Positions 22,465 through 34,250 of a DNA stretch of 64,000 nt are shown here, one piece after another. Origin of the DNA: Strongylocentrotus purpuratus (lineage: Eukaryota; Echinodermata; Echinoidea; Camarodonta; Strongylocentrotidae); the NCBI RefSeq assembly GCF_000002235.5, contig NW_022145606.1, positions 46,673,274 through 46,737,273 on the forward strand. The letters are read 5' to 3'. Each line of letters begins with the position of its first letter. The stretch's first letter is position 1. Made by a program: the position numbers and the translations under genes. The notes under the pieces were generated by a model, which saw only the letters and a program-made list of their open reading frames with translations, did no database searches and had not been told where the DNA came from.

Positions 22465-24237
22465 TCACAATTCTGAACACGATGTCTCATGGAAGATATA
22501 TAACATATCACGAGTGCAGAAAGCAATCTCTCCCGTATTTAATGCTTGCAAAAAGCCGTAATACGATTTCGTTATCTTAAAATCAGTGATAATGTTTTTG
22601 ATGTATTTGAGCTCTTTTGTGTACTTAACAATGCTCACTAGACGCCGATCACGCTTAACCCATGCAATGATAACTGAATCATCCTGACACACAGCAGGGT
22701 AAGAGTAATCACCATCTTTGCGGATGCTATGAATGATAGCACCAGACACATCGTTGATCACTTCTACCTGAGACGGAAAGTGGAAATTAGATGTACTCGT
22801 ACTAACGACAATCGTTTGATTGGATGTCAGCGCAAACATCTCGTTTGGTACAAATCCGTCACACGTTATCTCTCTAATTGCCTTCCCCCCTTCTGGCTTA
22901 AATACCTGTATTTTCGTGCATTCATCGTAACCTATGAAGATTAGCCCATCCTTGCCTACAGTTAGACCACCACATACACCTTTCGTAACATCCTTTGTTT
23001 CAAACGTTACATCAAGCTTTTCACAAAGCTCTGTGTACAAGGAAATTCTGTTATGAGTGTCGCGTATGACGTATCCACCATCAGGCATGAAGTGTAAGGC
23101 ACCAACATTTACCGATTTCAGAACGGTATCTTGTATGATGCCCTCAGAAGAATATATGACTATTCCTCCATCTCCACAACCAACAGCTATCTCATTCTTT
23201 GGTGACAATACCACCTCCTTCATGTTTTTTCCAGCAGGTAATGGAACTTCTGTGCGCAGAACCCATTTAGACTTCGTATGTGTAGGGACCTCCCTGGTAT
23301 GTGTTAGCTGGCCTAACTGGAGTTCATCCGATCCCTGACTCTTGAAGCCAATTCTTTCACCTTCCTCAGCGGTTCTTCTGGGCAGCTCCTCATCTGGCCT
23401 GATCAGGTTCAGAAGCTCTTCCAGCTGTTCACACGTCGCTTTATGTGCGGTCAGAGCATCTGTCTGGAGAGGAAAACTAAGACCATTCTTAACCAAGTCC
23501 AGAACCTTCTTAGTCTCGTATATCTGCTTACAAATCGGCTTCTCCATGTCTCTCAACGAAGTCCTAAGTTTCCCTAGCTTGTGCTCAACTTCATTTTTCA
23601 ACACCCTCTTTCTTTCCTTCAATTTCTCAACTAATTCCTCAAAAGTCGCATCTATTTCGCAATTGAGTCGTTCCTGTATGTTGTGCACCCTTTTACGCTG
23701 GTCCTCGATGAAAGTAAAATACTTGTCAACGTTGCGTATCTTTGCATCCGCTTCTGATGCAAGTTTCTCGACATGGTTCTTTTGCTCAGTTTCATGTGCG
23801 CCTGCTTCCAGGATAGTGTGAGCATCCTTTGCATGCTCTAATAAGCCACACTTGCAGCAGACATACTTGTTACAGTTGAGACAAAAACATTCTTCATCGT
23901 AGTTCGGATGTTTTCGACATTTGTTCCATTTTCTTTGCAATGAATCGTTTTCTTGATTACTGTTGGAGCAGACCCGGCCCTGTGTCTCCACATCTTCAAC
24001 AAGTGATCTGACTGTTATGTTTGATGGCAGTCTACCGACGTCTCCACCAAGAACCGAAGTCTTCTTCCTGCACGTAGGACACGACAACTTTCCACGAGAC
24101 TCCAGGAGAGTCTCAAGACAACCCTTGCAGAAGGTATGAGAGCAGGTCAGGATCTTGGGTTCCTTGAAGAAGCTCAGGCATATAGGACATTCGAGGTTCT
24201 TATGGAAAGCCTCATGCTTCAAGGAAGTAGTCATCAT
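22465..24237 (-). CDS. TRIM-3: RING/B-box/coiled-coil protein with altered C-terminal tail
   Basis: This is a 590-residue paralogue with full RING (first ligands C17, C20) and B-box 2 sets and a coiled coil. The propeller-like domain has loop sequences of its own, for example DECTKIQVF and DGFVPNEMFAL. It begins MMTTS instead of MMATS. The end differs from all other copies. After HET, the ancestral TWE and stop are replaced by SCSEL and a TGA, because a deletion of about 355 bp joined the last codons to flanking DNA that contains the 56-bp unit. The gene therefore lost its original stop and proximal 3' UTR but stays open. Only the last residues change, so the fold is probably kept; mRNA 3'-end formation must use new signals. 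Confidence 0.87.
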   Translation of the reverse strand: MMTTSLKHEAFHKNLECPICLSFFKEPKILTCSHTFCKGCLETLLESRGKLSCPTCRKKTSVLGGDVGRLPSNITVRSLVEDVETQGRVCSNSNQENDSLQRKWNKCRKHPNYDEECFCLNCNKYVCCKCGLLEHAKDAHTILEAGAHETEQKNHVEKLASEADAKIRNVDKYFTFIEDQRKRVHNIQERLNCEIDATFEELVEKLKERKRVLKNEVEHKLGKLRTSLRDMEKPICKQIYETKKVLDLVKNGLSFPLQTDALTAHKATCEQLEELLNLIRPDEELPRRTAEEGERIGFKSQGSDELQLGQLTHTREVPTHTKSKWVLRTEVPLPAGKNMKEVVLSPKNEIAVGCGDGGIVIYSSEGIIQDTVLKSVNVGALHFMPDGGYVIRDTHNRISLYTELCEKLDVTFETKDVTKGVCGGLTVGKDGLIFIGYDECTKIQVFKPEGGKAIREITCDGFVPNEMFALTSNQTIVVSTSTSNFHFPSQVEVINDVSGAIIHSIRKDGDYSYPAVCQDDSVIIAWVKRDRRLVSIVKYTKELKYIKNIITDFKITKSYYGFLQALNTGEIAFCTRDMLYIFHETSCSEL

Positions 24238-24257
24238 TGACAACTCAAGGACACGAC

Positions 24258-24441
24258 CTGAGGAAGAAGAACAACATTGTGAATTAATTGGCCAACTCAA
24301 TCTTAAGTGTGAAATATTTTGTAAATACTTAGCTGGCTTTTATTGCACTGACAAATGTTAAACATAATGCATTCCATGATTAATAGGGCCTGCCCGGTAA
24401 AACATCATTTAATTACTTTACGCTTCTTCTTTAGCACTTAC
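24258..24441 (-). other. Predicted 5'-leader intron of TRIM-3
   Basis: A GTAAGT donor at 24441 and a TTCCTCAG acceptor ending at 24258 give a 184-nt intron matching those of the paralogues. Upstream DNA (above 24441) is of the D1 type shared with TRIM-1. Confidence 0.65.
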
Positions 24442-24710
24442 GTTACGAAGTAGCTCTAACTGCGACAATGCTTTCAGTAAGAGGCGTATGATAATGGATC
24501 ATTCAGCAATGCAGTTCTGTGGGAAACTTTTGTTTTAATTAAGTGAGAATTCCCACTGATATTCATGACAGGAAACATTATATATAACCTTTGCACAGCG
24601 AACCGTTTACCCACGCACATCTCAGCAATCTCTCTCGTCATAAGAAGTTAAATATTTAAAGTATGATTTCTTTTTTCTTCCCCTTAGGGGTGTAATTCCC
24701 GCTCATGAAT
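24442..24710. other. D1-type upstream region of TRIM-3
   Basis: Matches 5247-5520 upstream of TRIM-1 (ATTCCCACTGA, CACGCACATC and TTCCCCTTAGGGGT landmarks). Promoter and leader exon are expected here. Confidence 0.5.
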
Positions 24711-25624
24711 ATTTTTGTGAATAAACACTGGTACTACCTGGCACTGGTACTGTTTGATTACGGTCATATCTATTTGCTAATGCCATACTCGAGTTATGCG
24801 TACCTAATATCTGTATTTCATTGGGGTATTATGCACATTGAAACTCAACTTGGTGAACTATCTAAGTATACTTTTAAGAACGTTTTTAATGTTGTATTAC
24901 ACATATCTTGCTACTTTCATCTCATGTCTCTTTTACTTTCCTTCATTTTTTTCTTCCATTCTGATCTTTCACATCCTAATCTTTCTCTCTACACTATTCT
25001 TGTTTCTCCTCTCTACCACGTCTCCCTCCATCATGTTTTTAACCCTTACCTCGACTCTGTTCAGTTCTTGCTCCCTTCGACTTCATTTCTCTCATCCTCA
25101 CTACAATTTATTTTTTCTGTTTTCTTTTTTCGTCTCTATTTCTAACTATCTGCTATATGTTTTCTGGTTTACCTGCCCATTTATTGTATTCTACTAGGGC
25201 TTTGTTGTCTCGATCTAACTGCGGTGTGTTTATCTATTTCCTGCTTACTTTGATACGGACATGTATTGTTATGTTAAATCATTCAAAGGTATGTCTTATG
25301 CAATATGAATGTATTTGTAATTTGATATTCTCTTCTGTGAGTTATGTTAATATAATGCCTATTTGAATTAGTTTTTTAAGAAACAGTCAGAGAATTATTT
25401 TTATGCCAATTGTCCTTCTGTATTGTTCATGACCAATAAATCAAACTTAAATTGAAACAGATGATCGAGGAATGTGAATGCATTGTGTTAGCTACTGTTC
25501 AGATAACTCTTTCTCTCTGTTTGCTCTGTGTGCACCCAATATACTGTAGATTATTGGCCAAATTAAAATAACTTTTAGTTCTCAGGAAATTTCTCTGAAA
25601 ATCATGATATACTCAAACGAATTT
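24711..25624 (+). other. Pyrimidine-rich stretch ending in AATAAATCAAA, possibly a LINE 3' UTR
   Basis: Absent from the matching position after TRIM-1. It is strongly T/C-rich and ends near 25455 with ACCAATAAATCAAACTTAAA, similar in style to the tail at 12425-12445. No polymerase motif is present; the 146-residue frame at 24705-25145 is a hydrophobic artefact of T-richness. Confidence 0.35.
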
Positions 25625-26320
25625 CGCAGGGTCGTCGTCGAACAAGTGTGTTCTGCCCGAGTTTCGATTGCGTATGCGCTGAATTAAGGAAGATTGATTT
25701 TGTTTGTTTCTATATATATATTGCGCCCTCTTTCATTTGAAACTTATAGATGATGATCAATCTTGCCATAATATGTAATAATAACACTCTTGGAAAACAA
25801 TTCTCTTTCTGTGTTTATCATCCTTATTTTTTCTCTCATTCTCCATCAAGATTATTTGAGGCAGGGGCTAGGAGGCTGCAGCCCCTTGATACTTTTGAAA
25901 GGAAAACCAGATAACCGTCATGTCATCAGTAAGGCGCTTTGTCAGTAGTTTCCCATTTTTATAATCTAATCTACCGGTAGTTAAATGAGTATGACTGCAT
26001 TATTGGTGGTGTTATATTGCGTATAAGTGCTCTTAAAAATAAACGCACACTTTTGTATATTGAGACAAGAGATACCCCCCCCCCCCCTCACCCTGTTTGT
26101 CATTACTCTTATAACTTCGATTTAAAAAAAAAAAATCTTCAGTTTCATATTCTTGAACTGGACGACTTCGGTAATTCGAGGATAAGATCTTTTCGGTTAA
26201 ACAATGATTAGTAAAATGTTCTTTATTTCTCTAAAGTCTGTGGTAAATGCATAATATTGTAAATTCCTTTGTTTTAAATTAATTACTTTTATGCCACTGA
26301 TGCTTTGGGCACCTCCATGC
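25625..26320. repeat. Block C, copy 2
   Basis: Counterpart of 8440-9125, following TRIM-3 as that copy follows TRIM-1. Non-coding. Confidence 0.75.
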
Positions 26321-26808
26321 ATGCCGATTCCCTTGTGTATGAGCTTTGTAAATTTTGTTATGATCGTGAGAGTCGATATAGTTTAGTGAATTCAAGCGAT
26401 TCAACCCATAGCTGAATGAAGCAGCTAGCCTTCTGGGTGGTGGGGCGTGGAGGCATAGGCGCCAGGAATGGGGGGGGGGGCAGGGGGAAGTTGCCCCCCT
26501 AAAATAAAAAGCAGTAAAGGAGTAAACATGGTTTGTATTTTTAACCCAAAAGAACATAACAATAATAAAATCCTGAATTAAATCACATATACAATTCTAT
26601 TCAAAGAAAAGGAAAGTTCTCAGGAATTAAATTTCATAAACATTGCGCATGGCAGCTGTACGGTATTTATCAATGAAGGTGTTTATAATAGCGATACGCG
26701 CATATCGTGGACATATTGTGCGGGAATGGGAAAGCGTGGCTGTTTTGTGTTATATGGGTAAGAAGACATGAGCCCCTGAACGCTGGCGTACTGATGAAGG
26801 GGGGGGGG

Positions 26809-26915
26809 CAGGCGCGTACACAGGGGGGTGTTTGGGGGGTTAAACCCCCCCCTTTGGTAATTTTTTTGTGTGTAAACCCCCCCTAAATTTCTCTAAACCC
26901 CCCCCCCCCCCTTTT

Positions 26916-26949
<34 letters not shown>

Positions 26950-27182
26950 TAAAAAAAAAAAAAAAAAAAAAAATTCCCATGGTTGACCTAAAAAAGCTGA
27001 CCTTACCCCCCCCCCCCCTCAACGGAGCAAAATGTCAAATTTTCAAATTTCGAGACCCCCCCCCCAAAAAAAATGTGTCCTCTTACCCCCCCCCCCCCCC
27101 CCCCCCCCCCCGCTTATTCAGCGGTCGGCTGAGTCGTTGCGATTTTTTTGGGACCAAAAAAAAAAAAAAAAAGTGACCTCTT

Positions 27183-27229
<47 letters not shown>

Positions 27230-27323
27230 CTTATTCAGCGGCTGGCTGAGTCGTTGCGAAATTTTCGGCCCGATTTATAAATGTTAAAACCCCCCCCTTG
27301 AAAAAATCCTGCGTACGCGCCTG
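26809..27323. mobile_element. MITE-like element rich in poly-C, poly-T and poly-A
   Basis: Inverted ends CAGGCGCGTACACAGG and (inverted) CAGGCGCGTACGCAGG. Inside are C runs up to about 44 nt (27185-27228), T and A runs, and two copies of a segment with CTTATTCAGCGG and GCTGAGTCGTTGCGA. Open frames here are homopolymer artefacts. Confidence 0.75.
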
Positions 27324-29985
27324 GGGGGGGGGGGTGTATTTCTTATTCGATACCAGCAATTTACAAATGTTGCTGTTATGACATGATTTTCCGGTATTTT
27401 GTCTCCATTTTTTAGTAAGTCATACCTGTATGCATTTGTTGGAAAATAAGAAATTCCCAAATTACAGTCGGGCAAACAATAAGCTTATTTAGAAGCCTTT
27501 ATGTCATGGTATGCAAGTAGTCCTCTGCCCCTGGACCCTACCAAGGGCTCTAAGGCGCCTTGGATTAATTCGAGTGGCAGTAAACACGCGGCTTATTAAC
27601 CTGAGAGCGCATGCATCAAAGCTGTCGGAGTTAATCCCGGATGCACGATTTGCCCACGAGAAGACGCATTGTGTGTGTCCGAACACCGTGACGTCCTTTT
27701 CAAGCCAGAAAATTGTCAACCCATTGAAAGATTCGTAATACTTGTTTAGCTCCCTCTGCGGCTAAACTAAGTTATTTAGCTTAGCTTGAGTTCGTGTCTA
27801 ATTAACACTGTACTCTGTATGTTTGGAATGGATCATTATGCACAATAAGAACACCGTTTAAAAGGGTTGTTTACAAGTAATAAGACCTGTTTAAAAAATT
27901 CAACAAGCTGTTGTATTGTAATGAACTGTTAGCATTTTAAACAATTACGTTTTATCTGTGTATATATAACTGAATGAATTTTTAAAAAGTAGATTTTTTT
28001 CGGGGAGGTAACTTGGAGGTGTCAATCTAGACACATTATGGGAGCCCCATTCAAATTTAATTCTCCAGCCATTAATGGAAATAAAGACTAGTGTTTTTTT
28101 TCTCTCTCGCCGGTATAAACAATTGCGTGCTCGCCATAAAGCCAATGTGTTGATTCATGAATTCTTGTTTGGAGACTATGCTATTCCATTGTCATGTAAC
28201 TTATAGAGGCAAAACACATTTTACGAAAGTTTTTAAATATTATTTTTTCTTTGAACTTGGTATAAAGCCCTCTCCAAAGAAAACATTTTTTCTTGTTCCT
28301 GTTCATCTCTTTTCCTCCCTCTCTTCTCCCCACTCTCATTTTTGTTTCTTCACTGGCCACCCATTATGGGTGCAGTCTGCCTCCCTATCCGCATTCTGCC
28401 CCGTGCCCCCCCCCCCCCCTCCCCCGTACGATAGTGTTTCTCCGGCTTATTATTATCATTATAATCATCATCATATTATTATTATTATCATTATTTAGAT
28501 GGGGAGGGTGATGAATAATGAAAGGAAAGCAATTAATAAAAATTCGTTTATAATCGTTTAAAAATTTGGGTTGATTTTACTCTTCCATTCAATAAATCTC
28601 ATTAAAATGTGAAAACTGCACTCATTATACATTTTTTGTCTTCCTCCCTCCCCCAAGTATACTAATGTGTCTCCTGCTTTTTGTTTGTTTGTTAGGTGGG
28701 GGTAATGGAAGGAAGGTAACAAATCATTGATTGAAATTCGTTTAGAAATTTGCGTTTATTTTGCTCACATCACAAAAAAATCAAGATAAATCAATACTCT
28801 TGCCCAAGATTCAAGATTACGATTTATGATACTTTATTTCTCCAATCGTGCAAAATATAAACTAACATTCTCAATTGCTCCTGTTTGTTGTACTTTCATA
28901 TTATTCATTATAATCGTTTTTTTGTTCTTCATAAGCATGTCCATTTTTCTTTCACATGAAATTCTGATACTAATGGTACTTCATTGGGAGCAGCGTAATC
29001 CGCGCTCGCCCTGAAGAAATCACATGACGGCAGGCACCCTAGTACCTCATAATCCGCCCTTCTATTGTTCGAGTTTATAACCATGACAACGAACTCTACC
29101 TTTGGCCAAGTTCATTGTTCCTCTTACGTAACATAGATCTAGATAGGCCTCAGACATAACTCTTTTCGTATATTCATTCTATATACCGGTAGTTCTAAAA
29201 TGTTTTCAAATATTTTGTGTCGTTTTTGTTTGTATATACTTTGTCAATTTACTTACAAACTATTATTGTCAAATTTGCTAATACTAATAAACTATTACGT
29301 TTACCCTATCATCTTCCGCTCTAGAATCCTATCATTTATTTATTTTTTATTTGTTGGGTCCTTTTCACATTTTTCTTGTCTCTCTCTCTTCAAGATTTCT
29401 TCTGTTTTTGTAAGGGTATTTATGCTGTTAATTTTTGTATAAATAAAAGAGAAATTGTTATTCTTTCTCTTATAATGTTGTCCACCTTCTTCTATAGATA
29501 ACCCTTTTGTGCTTTAGTATAATGTCCGATGTATATTACTTCTGTCAATAACATACAATGAACGTATAATTTTATTTTGATGCAATAGAGATTTTTATTT
29601 TTATTTAGGAGTACGTCGAATCGTGATCTCATTTAAAACCTTTGTACACGGCACGCGCGGGTACACCGTACGATGCATGAGCCTTGACCTTGGTCATTGA
29701 CGCCTATTCATGGAACGGGCCTATTATTGAAAAGCTTATATAGTATATAGTACAGTCTCGCTCGACCTAGCGCTCTCAGCTCAGGTCACTCATGCGTACG
29801 TATACAGGGTACCAGGTCGGCCTATTATTGAGGAGATTAGCTAGTCTCGATATAGTCAATCCCATTGTTTCAATTCAAGATTGTCGGCTTTATTTACTTA
29901 TCGTGCTATAAAGTGTCGGAGTTTTACTATTGAGTACAGCTTTTTGATTTTCATGATAGTTGGTTGCACAAATTAGTTCTCAATT
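27324..29985. other. Gene-free stretch
   Basis: 27525-27620 is related, inverted, to 35845-35905. 28400-28430 is poly-C and 28445-28500 an ATT/ATC microsatellite. 29050-29190 is related to 33370-33520. No conserved frame or RNA gene recognised. Confidence 0.5.
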
Positions 29986-30248
29986 CTTTGCTTATAACTG
30001 CTCTTTATCTATGTAAGATAGTATCCCCCCCCCCCCCCCCAGCTCTGATTCTTTCTTTAGTTTGTCTCTTTTTTGTTTGATTATATCTTTTTGCTAAAGT
30101 ATAACGTCAAGTTTATGTTATAATAATTAATCTCAAGGAAGGGATGGTGTCGGCATACAAACAAATGGCGGAATAGACAACATTATGAAAGATGAAGATG
30201 GAAAACGACATAGACAGAGAGACAGGCGGACAGAGAGAGAGAGAGAGA

Positions 30249-30282
<34 letters not shown>

Positions 30283-30319
30283 TAGAAAGTTGGACGTAGT
30301 CTGTACTGTTCTTATTATA

Positions 30320-31619
30320 GGATTTTCCGGTCAAATTCGCGTGTTTGTCATTCGAATTCATTTACTTTGCATTTAAGTTAGCGCAGATCGGCTTTGCCAT
30401 GCCAATTATCATTCAATTTTCCAGTTTTTGTATTTGATTTAGGATTTTGGTCGAAGGGTTTCATAGATCTGTCATTCAATTTAGAAACTGCTCAACTAGC
30501 ATTCAAATTAATATTCACTTGTCGAAGCGTAATTTTTATTATTCAAATTAACATCTGTCATTCGTATTCGTAATATTGTTAGTCAAGTTAGGAATGTTAG
30601 GGGGAATAATTGCAACAAACTTTTATAGTTTTTAAATAATGCAGTTAAAATGCATGCTTTGCCATTGGGGTCTATTAGCTGTTATTCCATTTATTTATTT
30701 TCAGGACAATGCAGATGGGTGTAGTCAGACATAAAGTAAAGAAGGGGCGAAATCAAGGGATATGGCATTTCTGCACGGACATGTTCATATACCCGGGAAA
30801 GGGGGTACCCTCTATCGCCCCTTTTTACTACAGACTCAGAATTTTACAAAAGTAATTCACATCGTCTCTTATACCCAGCACACCCCTCTGTTTTTCTTAA
30901 AGAGTTTCAAAGTTTACTTGCCCGCAATCAGATCGATGGCTAAAGACATGGCTAAATAATGAATCATGTTCCAATTCTTGACTCTAGTTCCTACCCCAGT
31001 CACAATATTGTACCCTTCTTCCATAATTTAATTATGATGAAAGTATGATAAATTTATGATGAAACAAAAGACAAACAACTTCCTTACATGAACATTTACA
31101 AATATACTGAGACCATCAGGTCCGTAGATGCAAGTCGTTTTTTTCTTCTTAACAATCAAACTTAAATGCTGATGAATATCAGATAAATCTAATAAGTATA
31201 AGTGTATAAATGCAAGAAAATGAAATATGATGAAATACACATGAAAAAACAATCTTGAAAGAAAAAGAATGAGCTATAAAAAGTGTGTAATAAACGAGAA
31301 ATGTATATTGACCATCAATTTAGGTGCACAAAGTGCTAATTTGAATGCTACAAATTATGAATTAGAATGCTAAAAGTACACCGTCGCGTTGTCAGAAAAT
31401 CGTGTTGCGCCAAATCGAACGACCAAATAGCGAAAGAAGCACATTGTTCATTAATTTGAATGAAACATACGTAGATTCTAACGAAAATTCCATAGATTTG
31501 AAAACTAGAAAAGGGAATATAAACCCGAGATATACCTGACTGCACTAAAACCGTCGAATTTGAACGCAAGACACATTAATTTGAATGACAAACTCGCGAA
31601 TTTGGCCCGCGGGAAATCC
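30320..31619. mobile_element. Non-autonomous element with repeated CATTCAAATT motif
   Basis: Ends GGATTTTCCGGTCAAATTCG and, inverted, GGATTTCCCGCGGGCCAAAT. The left arm is followed by TTTGTCATTCGAATT, the inverted right arm by TTTGTCATTCAAATT. It lies in the AT-rich part of a tandem unit whose other copies are uninterrupted. The motif CATTCAAATT or its complement recurs many times inside. No coding capacity. Confidence 0.7.
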
Positions 31620-32079
31620 TATATTATCATATTTTTCTGACTGACTCCCCCCCCCCCCCCCCCCCCCCCCAGCTCAGATTTTTTCTTTCCATTTTGTTGT
31701 TTTGTTTGTTTATATCTTTGGGCTAAGGTCCCCGCCCGCTTCCTTTTTGGGGGTCGCCTCCTATTTTTTTTTTTCAAGAAAAAAAACATAAAAACACTGC
31801 TAAAATGGATCTATATCTCAGTGATTTAAAAAAATAAAAATAAAAAATGTCGTTGGCGATCTTGAAAAATAGCCCGACTGTCAGGGAAAATGTACCGAGC
31901 GGCCATTTTAAGCGGCCATTTTGAAGGAAAAAATAAATAAAAAGGGGCCTCCTCCGTCCTATTATTCGGAAAAACAGGACGCTAAACGTGTTTTGTTTTT
32001 TATTTGGCCTAACAGAAAAGACCCTGATGGCAAATCATGCATTTAATTTTTTTTCTTCAAACTGTAAACGTGTGTTGCA

Positions 32080-32372
32080 TTTCTTCCCCCTAACATTCCT
32101 AATTTGAATAAACATAATTCGAATACGAATGACAGGTGCTAATTTGAATGATAAAAATGACGTCTCGACAAGTGACGATTAATTTGAATGCTAGTTGAGC
32201 AGTTTCTAAATTGAATGACAGATCTATCAAACCCTTCGACCAAAATTCTAAATTGAATACCAAAACGGGAAAATTGAATGATAATTGGCATGGCAAAGCC
32301 GATCTGAGCTAACTTAAATGCAAAGTAAATGAATTCAAATGACAAACTAGCGAATTTCGCCGGAAAATCAGT
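32080..32372. mobile_element. Right arm of a related element, inverted to 30320-30610
   Basis: Reverse complement matches the left arm of the preceding element over about 290 bp, including GATCGGCTTTGCCATGCCAA and ATTTAGAAACTGCTCAACTA. Its terminus (CGCCGGAAAATC) abuts tandem-unit DNA at 32373. 31729-32080 beside it is unrelated DNA. Confidence 0.75.
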
Positions 32373-33800
32373 ATAATAATTAATCTCAAGGAAGAGATGC
32401 TGCCGGTGTACAAGCAAATGGCGGAATAGAAAACATTATCAAAAAAGGTGAAGATGGAACACGACATTGCCAGATAGACAGAGTGACAGAGATAGAGAGA
32501 GAGAGAGAGAGGAAAGAGAGAGAGAGAAAGAAAGAAAGAGGAAGAGAGAGAGAGAGAGAGAGTGATGGGGGGGGGGGGCGGGAGAGATAGAAAGTTGGAC
32601 GTAGTCCGTCCTATATTTATTTATATATTTGTCTCTCCGATCACCCCCCCCCCCCCAGCTCTGATTCCCCCCTTTAGTCTGTCCTTTTTTTAAATAGATA
32701 TCTTTTCGCTGAATTATAATGTCCGACATATAATAGCATTGTCAATATAGCATAATAAACATTTTTTAAATCAATTTGATGCAACAAAGATTTTCATTAA
32801 AAAGTTTTACTTTGTAAATATAATGATTGTACAGTATAAATATTCTTCGCATTTCGACATTGTCAGCCGCTCGTTTTCTATTTCGCTCCCTATAATAAAT
32901 ATAAGGTTTCATAAATTGTGTACATCATCATTATGTTATGATAATTTATCTCAAAGAAGGAATGGTGCCGGCAAACAAGCAAATGGTGGAACAACATTGG
33001 AAGATAGACAGAGAGACAGACATACAGAAAAGCAACCGAGCGAGAGGTAGAGGGAGAGGGGAGAGAGACACACACACACACATAAATAGAGAGAAAAATC
33101 ATTTCTTATAATTATCTATTTGTCTGTGAAATTCTATCTTATTACATATTCTTGTCCATTCCTTTATCGTGCATGATTGTTGTCTTTGAATGATTGTTTC
33201 AGATATTTATGAGTATGTCGGAACGTGATCCCATTAACAAATTTAAAAAACAGCAACGACAACTGCAAAAACAACAAGATCCCCTACCCCCCCCCCCCCT
33301 CAAAAAGAAAACAGGGTCATACATGTAGTACATACAAGGATCAGTTCATTGTCATTCAATTATACCCTTACCTTACTTCCGCTCTTCTATTGTAGGAGTT
33401 GATAACGACCATGACAACGACCTACCTCCACAACTTTAATTGTTCCTCTTACGTAACTAAGCTGTGGGATCATGGGCCGAAGACAAAGACATAGCTCTTT
33501 TCGCATATTCTATATAGGTCCCAAATACTTGCAGACATTTCTGTGTCGGTTTTATTTGTATGTACTTTGTCAATACATATACTTAAAAACTATAATTGTC
33601 AAAACTTGGCAATATATTCAAATAGCACCTTTACATAAGCATGCTCAAAACGCTTTTTACATTAGTAAATTAAAAAAAACTAATTATTTTGCTCTCCAAG
33701 CAATACTTACAAACTATTTCGTTTTCCCTATATCATCTTTTTAGAGAGCGAAATAGAGAGAAAGAGAGAGAAAGACAGAGAAAGACAGACAGATAGACAC

Positions 33801-33833
<33 letters not shown>

Positions 33834-34064
33834 AAGTTGGGTGCATCGTATAGTCTATACAGTATTATGCTATTTTGTCTCTCCTTTCACCCCCCCCCCC
33901 CCCGTTCTGGATTCTTCTTTAGTTTCATGTCCGACATATATTATAACCGTCAATTTAGGCTGATAAACTATTTCATATTAATTTGATGCAACAGAGATTT
34001 ACATACAAATCTTTTACATTTTATATATTGTGTATTTTTCCCATAAAATTGAGTATCTAAATAA

Positions 34065-34250
34065 AAAGAGATGAAGAAGAAGAAGAGGGAGAAGACGAAG
34101 AAGAACAGCAAGAAGAAGAACAAGAAGAAGAAGAAAAGAAGGGGAAATAAGAGTGAGAAGAAGAAAGAAAAGATGCGGAGGAGAAAGAAGAACAAAACAG
34201 GAGAGAGACAGAGAGAGAAAGACAGACAGACAGACAGACAGAGAGAGAGG
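34065..34250. repeat. (GAAGAA)n and (CAGA)n purine-rich tract
   Basis: A low-complexity run of GAA, AAG and CAGACAGA. Lys/Glu-rich and Ser/Phe-rich frames on either strand are artefacts. Confidence 0.9.

Noticed and set aside
22232-22561. 109-residue plus-strand frame, with relatives at 45608-45946 and 62060-62281
   Set aside because: The shared start (GVLPPPLVFDFDYLP-like) looks conserved, but the frames diverge and end at different points in each block F copy; more likely repeat homology than a gene.
24237-24300. Longer N-termini of the TRIM proteins (MSWP and MHIF starts)
   Set aside because: The extension crosses a conserved splice acceptor and is not alike between copies.
24705-25197. 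Hydrophobic 119- and 146-residue proteins
   Set aside because: Overlapping frames in a T/C-rich stretch, with no homologous frame in other copies and no motif.
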